Source of the DNA: Arthrobacter woluwensis
GTDB lineage: Bacteria > Actinomycetota > Actinomycetes > Actinomycetales > Micrococcaceae
Assembly (NCBI RefSeq): GCF_900105345.1
Contig: NZ_FNSN01000003.1
Coordinates: 186,001-250,000 of the forward strand
Length of the DNA stretch: 64,000 nucleotides
Direction: 5' to 3'
This document shows, one piece after another, positions 59,949 to 64,000 of the stretch. The stretch's first letter is position 1; each line of letters opens with the position of its first letter. A program made the position numbers and the translations under genes. The notes beneath the pieces are model-generated. The model was given only the letters and a program-made list of their open reading frames with translations, did no database searches and had not been told where the DNA came from.

Positions 59949-61067
59949 CTAGCCCTTGACCTTGATCTGCTCGATCGCGGCCTTGGCCTTCTCCTGAAGG
60001 CTCTTGCTCAGCGGCGCGGACTTGGCGGCGTCGGCGGCGGCCTGCTGGCCGGCGTCGCTCACCACGTAGTTCTCGAACGCCTTGATCAGGTCCACGGTGG
60101 CCTGGTCCTTGTAGGTGGTGCACAGGATGTGGAACGAAGCCAGGGTCAGCGGGTAGGCCGCGGAGTCCGTGGTCTTGCGGTCGATCTTGAGGGAGAGGTC
60201 GCCCTGAGCGCGGCCTTCGACGGACTTGCCGGTCTCGACGGCCTTGGCGGCGCCCTCGGCGTTCGGCTTCACGAAGCTCTCGCCGACCTTGATGGAGGCC
60301 ACACCGAGCTTGCCGGAGACGGCGGAGTCATCCGCGTAGGTCACGGCGCCGGGGGTGTCGGTGACGGTCTTGACGACGCCGGACGTGCCCTTGGCGTTCT
60401 CGCCCTTGAGGGAGGACGGCCACACGCCATCGGCCTTGTCGGTCCAGACGGACGGAGCCACGGCGGACAGGTAGTCCGTGAAGTTCTTGGTGGTGCCGGA
60501 GTCATCCGAGCGGTTCACCGGGGTGACCTTGAGGTCGGGCAGGGTGACGCCCGGGTTCAGCTTGGCGATGGCCGCGTCGTTCCACTTGGAGACCTGGCCG
60601 CGGAAGATCTTGGCGGTGGTGTCGGCGTCGAGCTTGAGCTCCTTGACGTCCGGCAGGTTGAAGGCCACGGCGATCGGGGAGATGTACACCGGGATGTTGA
60701 TGGCGCCGTTGGGGCCGCACTTCTCCTTGGAGGAGGCGTACTCCTCGTCCTTCAGGTAGGCGTCGGAACCGGCGAACTGGGCCGAGCCGTCCAGGAGGGC
60801 CTTGCGGCCCGCGCCGGAGCCGTCCGGGGAGTACTGCACGCTGGCGCCGGAGTTCGCGCTGGCGAAGCCGGTCTTCCAGGCGTCCATGGCCGCACCCTGC
60901 GAGGAGGCGCCGACGCCGGTCAGGGTGCCGGTGACCTTGGGCCCGTTGTTGCTGGGAGCAGCCGAGTTGTTGCCGGTCGCGTTGTCCGAGCCACAAGCGG
61001 TCAGCGCCAGAGCGCCTGCTGCGACGACTGCGAGTGCCGCATGGCGGCCGAAGCGGAGAGCCTTCAC
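59949..61067 (-). CDS. pstS: Phosphate ABC transporter substrate-binding lipoprotein
   Basis: 372 residues from a GTG with AAGGGA 6 nt upstream. Lipoprotein signal with lipobox LTAC (Cys about 25), a Ser/Asn linker, and PstS motifs TLTGVGASSQGAA, YSPDGSGAGRKAL, FAGSDA and RSDDSGTTKNFTDYL that line the phosphate site. Captures orthophosphate outside the membrane for PstCAB. First gene of the operon, with a PHO box about 140 nt upstream. Confidence 0.96.
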   Translation of the reverse strand: MKALRFGRHAALAVVAAGALALTACGSDNATGNNSAAPSNNGPKVTGTLTGVGASSQGAAMDAWKTGFASANSGASVQYSPDGSGAGRKALLDGSAQFAGSDAYLKDEEYASSKEKCGPNGAINIPVYISPIAVAFNLPDVKELKLDADTTAKIFRGQVSKWNDAAIAKLNPGVTLPDLKVTPVNRSDDSGTTKNFTDYLSAVAPSVWTDKADGVWPSSLKGENAKGTSGVVKTVTDTPGAVTYADDSAVSGKLGVASIKVGESFVKPNAEGAAKAVETGKSVEGRAQGDLSLKIDRKTTDSAAYPLTLASFHILCTTYKDQATVDLIKAFENYVVSDAGQQAAADAAKSAPLSKSLQEKAKAAIEQIKVKG

Positions 61068-61208
61068 AATGTTCCCTTTCAGGGTCCTGATGTCGCGCCG
61101 GCCCGGACTCTGCCTTCCGCCCCGATCGGGTGCGTGACGGTCCTGCCGACGATGCGTACCTTTGTACCTTCAACGAAACTAAAGAGCCGAGGTAAAGGGA
61201 TCCGCGGT

Positions 61209-61230
61209 TAAAGGTGAACGCGAGGTTAAC
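61209..61230 (-). promoter_or_regulatory. PhoP-type PHO box upstream of pstS
   Basis: On the minus strand two adjacent 11-nt units, GTTAACCTCGC (61220-61230) and GTTCACCTTTA (61209-61219), match the tandem GTTCACC-type repeat recognised by actinobacterial PhoP. A third, weaker unit may follow. The 309-bp stretch 61068-61376 holds this box, the pstS leader and the divergent FUSC promoter; no gene. Confidence 0.65.
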
Positions 61231-61364
61231 CGGCCATGGATAGTCCGTGACTTCTGGCCGGGCCGCATTGCGTTGGCCTGCCGCACGCCGTAAGGACACT
61301 TCCTGAACCACCGGCCACGCCGACGTGAACGGCCGGGCGCACGGCGCCGTCGTCGGCTCCGCAA

Positions 61365-61370
61365 TAGACT
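61365..61370 (+). promoter_or_regulatory. -10 element TAGACT, leaderless start
   Basis: TAGACT begins 12 nt before the ATG at 61377; no Shine-Dalgarno. Confidence 0.5.
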
Positions 61371-61376
61371 GAGCCC

Positions 61377-62504
61377 ATGGTGCGCTTGGGCGGTGTGAAG
61401 CCGATCGGCAGGGAAGCGAAGGAGCGCGCCACCACGGGCGTCATCCGCATGCGTGAATCGCTCATCCCCGCACTGCAGATGACGTTCTGCGCGGTGGGGG
61501 CGTACACGTTCGCCGAGCTCGTCCTGGGGCATGTGGGGCCGCTGTTCGCGGCGACGTCCTCACTGATCGCCCTCGGTTTCGCCCGGGGCACGCGGTTGCG
61601 CCGTGTGCTGGAGGTCGGTCTCGGCTGCACGCTGGGCATCGCGGTGGGGGACGTCCTGCTGCACTGGCTCGGTTCGGGGATCTGGCAGGCCGCCGTCGTG
61701 CTGCTCTTCTCGATCCTCCTGGCGCGCTTCCTGGACAGCGGCGCCATCTTCGCGACCCAGCTGGGCCTGCAGTCACTCCTGGTCGTCCTGCTCCCGGCTC
61801 CCGCGGGCGGGCCGTTCACCCGGAGCCTCGACGCCGTGGTGGGCGGGGTGTTCGCCCTGCTCGTGACGTTCCTGACCCCACGGGATCCGCGCGAGGAGCC
61901 ACGGCTGCAATTGCGCTCGACGCTCCAGCAGACCTCCGAGGTGCTGCGCGAATGCGGGAAGAGCCTCCTCGACAATGACTCGACCCTGGCCTGGCACGCC
62001 CTGGTGCGCGCCCGGAACTGCCAGCCCGGACTGGACGCCCTGCGGATGACGCTGCGGGCCTCCGGCGAGGTGACGACCATGTCCCCGCTGTACCGACGGC
62101 ACCGCTCCGAGGTCTCACAGCTCGGCGAAGCGGTCGAGTACCTGGATCTCGCCCTGCGTAATTGCCGGGTGTTCGCCCGGCGGCTGACGAGCGCCATCAA
62201 CCACACCGCGCTGAGCGATGAGGCGACCCAGAGCATCGCGGAGGTGCTGTTCGAGACCGCCGACGCGGTGGACCTCATGGCCGTGGGCTATGCGGGCGAC
62301 GACGGCCGCGGCCGCGATTCCGCGCTGCGGGACGCGCAGCAGGACCTGGCCTCGATCGCCACGCGCCTGCATCCCCGTCTGCTGGGGGTGAGCCGTCTGG
62401 AGGGCGAGACGGTGGTCATGCTGTTCCGGCCGCTCATGGTGGATCTCCTGGAGACCGCGGGCGTGGAGGCCAAGGAGGCCCGGGACTACCTGCCGGATCT
62501 CTGA
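61377..62504 (+). CDS. FUSC / aromatic acid exporter family membrane protein
   Basis: 375 residues. Residues about 25-165 hold five to six membrane segments (ALQMTFCAVGAYTFAELVLG, FAATSSLIALGFARGTRLRRVLEVGLGCTLGIAVGD); the rest is a helical cytosolic domain ending DYLPDL. The one-module layout corresponds to ArAE_1/FUSC-like proteins with proposed organic-acid efflux. Leaderless start; divergent from pstS. It ends 67 bp before radA. Confidence 0.83.
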   Translation: MVRLGGVKPIGREAKERATTGVIRMRESLIPALQMTFCAVGAYTFAELVLGHVGPLFAATSSLIALGFARGTRLRRVLEVGLGCTLGIAVGDVLLHWLGSGIWQAAVVLLFSILLARFLDSGAIFATQLGLQSLLVVLLPAPAGGPFTRSLDAVVGGVFALLVTFLTPRDPREEPRLQLRSTLQQTSEVLRECGKSLLDNDSTLAWHALVRARNCQPGLDALRMTLRASGEVTTMSPLYRRHRSEVSQLGEAVEYLDLALRNCRVFARRLTSAINHTALSDEATQSIAEVLFETADAVDLMAVGYAGDDGRGRDSALRDAQQDLASIATRLHPRLLGVSRLEGETVVMLFRPLMVDLLETAGVEAKEARDYLPDL

Positions 62505-62558
62505 CCCGCGGGTTGTCCACATCGCTCGCCCATCGCTTTTCGTGTCAGTGCCCGCCGA

Positions 62559-62564
62559 TAGGCT
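62559..62564 (+). promoter_or_regulatory. -10 element TAGGCT upstream of radA
   Basis: TAGGCT begins 13 nt before the radA ATG, one base more than in the other leaderless genes here; a GAGGG is also present in the short interval. Confidence 0.4.
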
Positions 62565-62571
62565 TGAGGGC

Positions 62572-63948
62572 ATGGCAAGCAAGACCACCCGCGGCAGCAA
62601 GGCGCCGGGATACAAGTGCACCGAATGCGGCTGGACCACCATCAAGTGGGTGGGCCGCTGCGGTGAGTGCCAGGCGTGGGGCACGGTGGTGGAGACCGGA
62701 ACCACGGTCGCCCGGACGACGGCGGCCGCCACCGTCCTGGAGCCCGCCCTCCCGATCGCTTCGGTGGACGCCGCCGCGGCGGCGTTCCTGCCCACGGGCG
62801 TGAACGAGCTGGACCGCGTGCTCGGCGGCGGTCTCGTGCCAGGCGCCGTGATCCTGCTGGCCGGCGAACCGGGCGTCGGCAAGTCGACCCTGCTCCTGGA
62901 TGTCGCGGCGCGCTTCGCCCGCACGGGCCAGGACGTCCTCTACGTGACCGGCGAGGAGTCGGCCGCGCAGGTGAAGCTCCGGGCCGAGCGGATCGACGCG
63001 GTGGCGGACACCCTCTACCTCTCCGCCGAGACGGACCTGTCGCAGGCTCTGGGCCAGGTCGAACGGGTGGAGCCGCGGCTTCTGGTGGTGGACTCCGTGC
63101 AGACGCTGAGCAGTCCCGAGGTGGAGGGATCCGCGGGTGGCGTCTCCCAGGTGCGGGAGGTGGCCGCTTCACTCATCGCCGCGGCCAAGAAGCGGAACAT
63201 GACCACGCTGCTGGTGGGGCACGTGACCAAGGACGGCTCGATCGCCGGGCCGCGGCTGCTGGAGCACCTCGTGGACGTCGTGTGCCAGTTCGAGGGCGAG
63301 CGCCACTCACGGCTGCGCCTCATCCGCGCCGTGAAGAACCGCTACGGGCCCACGGATGAGGTGGGCTGCTTCGATCTGAACGAGGACGGCATCGAGGGAC
63401 TGGCGGACCCGAGCGGCCTCTTCGTCTCGCGGACCAAGGAACCGGTGTCCGGGACCTGCATCACCGTGACGCTCGAGGGCCGCCGGCCTCTCGTGGCCGA
63501 GGTGCAGTCCCTTCTGGCCACCTCCCCCAACGCGCAGCCCCGCCGCGCCACGAGCGGCCTGGATTCCTCCCGGGTGTCGATGCTCCTGGCGGTGCTCCAG
63601 CAGCGCGCGGGTTGCCAGCTTCACAAGGACGACTCCTACGTGGCCACCGTGGGCGGCGTGAAACTCAGCGAGCCCGCCACGGATCTGGCCGTGGCCCTCG
63701 CCGTGGCCTCCGCCAAGGCGGGCAAGGCACTGTCCAGCCGTCTGATCGCGTTCGGCGAAGTGGGCCTGGCCGGCGAGGTGCGCCCCGTGCCCGGCATCAA
63801 CAAGCGCATCCAGGAGGCGAGCAGGCTCGGCTTCACGCACGCCATCGTGCCGTCGAGCCCCAATGGACCGGGCCCCGTCCCGGACGGCTTCACCGTGAAG
63901 GAAGTGGAGCACCTGGCCCAGGCGCTGGAGCTGCTGTTCCACGGATGA
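62572..63948 (+). CDS. radA: DNA repair protein RadA
   Basis: 458 residues from the ATG at 62572. N-terminal C4 zinc finger (C16, C19, C30, C33), RecA-like ATPase with Walker A GEPGVGKST and Walker B LLVVDSVQT, the RadA-specific motif as KNRYG (commonly KNRFG), and a C-terminal Lon-like domain (GVKLSEPATDLAVALAVASA). Drives branch migration during recombinational repair. The remaining 52 bp of the window hold no recognisable feature. Confidence 0.96.
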   Translation: MASKTTRGSKAPGYKCTECGWTTIKWVGRCGECQAWGTVVETGTTVARTTAAATVLEPALPIASVDAAAAAFLPTGVNELDRVLGGGLVPGAVILLAGEPGVGKSTLLLDVAARFARTGQDVLYVTGEESAAQVKLRAERIDAVADTLYLSAETDLSQALGQVERVEPRLLVVDSVQTLSSPEVEGSAGGVSQVREVAASLIAAAKKRNMTTLLVGHVTKDGSIAGPRLLEHLVDVVCQFEGERHSRLRLIRAVKNRYGPTDEVGCFDLNEDGIEGLADPSGLFVSRTKEPVSGTCITVTLEGRRPLVAEVQSLLATSPNAQPRRATSGLDSSRVSMLLAVLQQRAGCQLHKDDSYVATVGGVKLSEPATDLAVALAVASAKAGKALSSRLIAFGEVGLAGEVRPVPGINKRIQEASRLGFTHAIVPSSPNGPGPVPDGFTVKEVEHLAQALELLFHG

Positions 63949-64000
63949 GGGTGCGAGGACGGGACTGCGGGGGGCGGCGTGTGACAAGTCCATCCGCGCA

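Overview
The window is chromosomal DNA of a high-GC Gram-positive actinobacterium. The 16S/23S sequence, the tRNA-free 16S-23S spacer, the alanine-rich short HU protein, the DUF6504/DnaE2-type module and the codon use all point to Micrococcaceae, most likely Arthrobacter or a close relative. The genus is an inference from the rRNA text and was not searched. I see no prophage, insertion sequence, CRISPR array or plasmid gene.

Layout. 1-6825: end of an unrecognised gene, a thioredoxin/NHL protein coupled to a CopD-CtaG copper/oxidase-assembly protein, a LysE exporter, a 17-codon leader ORF and a patatin. 7044-13045 and 17159-23159: two virtually identical 6.0-kb rRNA operons, both on the minus strand, as direct repeats about 4.1 kb apart. 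Between them lie a methyltransferase, HU, a 3-hydroxyacyl-CoA dehydrogenase, a beta-propeller protein and an aminoglycoside-phosphotransferase-like kinase. 23280-28780: SRAP (abasic-site) protein, ArsC, an SDR, then an SOS-box-preceded pair of DUF6504 and a DnaE2-like polymerase whose catalytic aspartates and finger region are gone. 28692-34246: an SDR, a class III aminotransferase and CoA-acylating semialdehyde dehydrogenase divergent from a PucR regulator. 34387-37960: RpiR regulator, M20 amidohydrolase and DUF3100 membrane protein. 38230-40606: small conserved protein, NAD-binding protein, cupin and thymidine kinase. 40658-46577: a regulator-dense stretch (XRE-TPR, three FadR-type GntR proteins, a nuclease-family membrane protein, a GNAT) with a shared GntR-like operator. 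46710-49430: tRNA-Lys, an unknown protein and DUF47-Pit phosphate uptake. 49551-55182: CitA/CitB-type two-component system divergent from a TctCBA tricarboxylate transporter. 55405-56814: MFS transporter. 56901-61067: pstSCAB with a PHO box. 61377-63948: FUSC-like protein and RadA.

Three themes cut across the genes. First, at seven genes a TANNNT -10 hexamer begins exactly 12 nt before the start codon (two more at 13-14 nt), the signature of leaderless mRNAs. Second, several gene ends carry 17-27 bp perfect or near-perfect hairpins that fall into sequence families with compensatory base changes. Third, the SOS-linked DnaE2 paralogue appears catalytically dead, a parallel to ImuB, the catalytically dead Y-family partner of DnaE2. 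Phosphate acquisition is represented twice (DUF47-Pit and Pst), and the transport/regulation cassettes suggest a soil organism using organic acids, amino compounds and acylated amino compounds.
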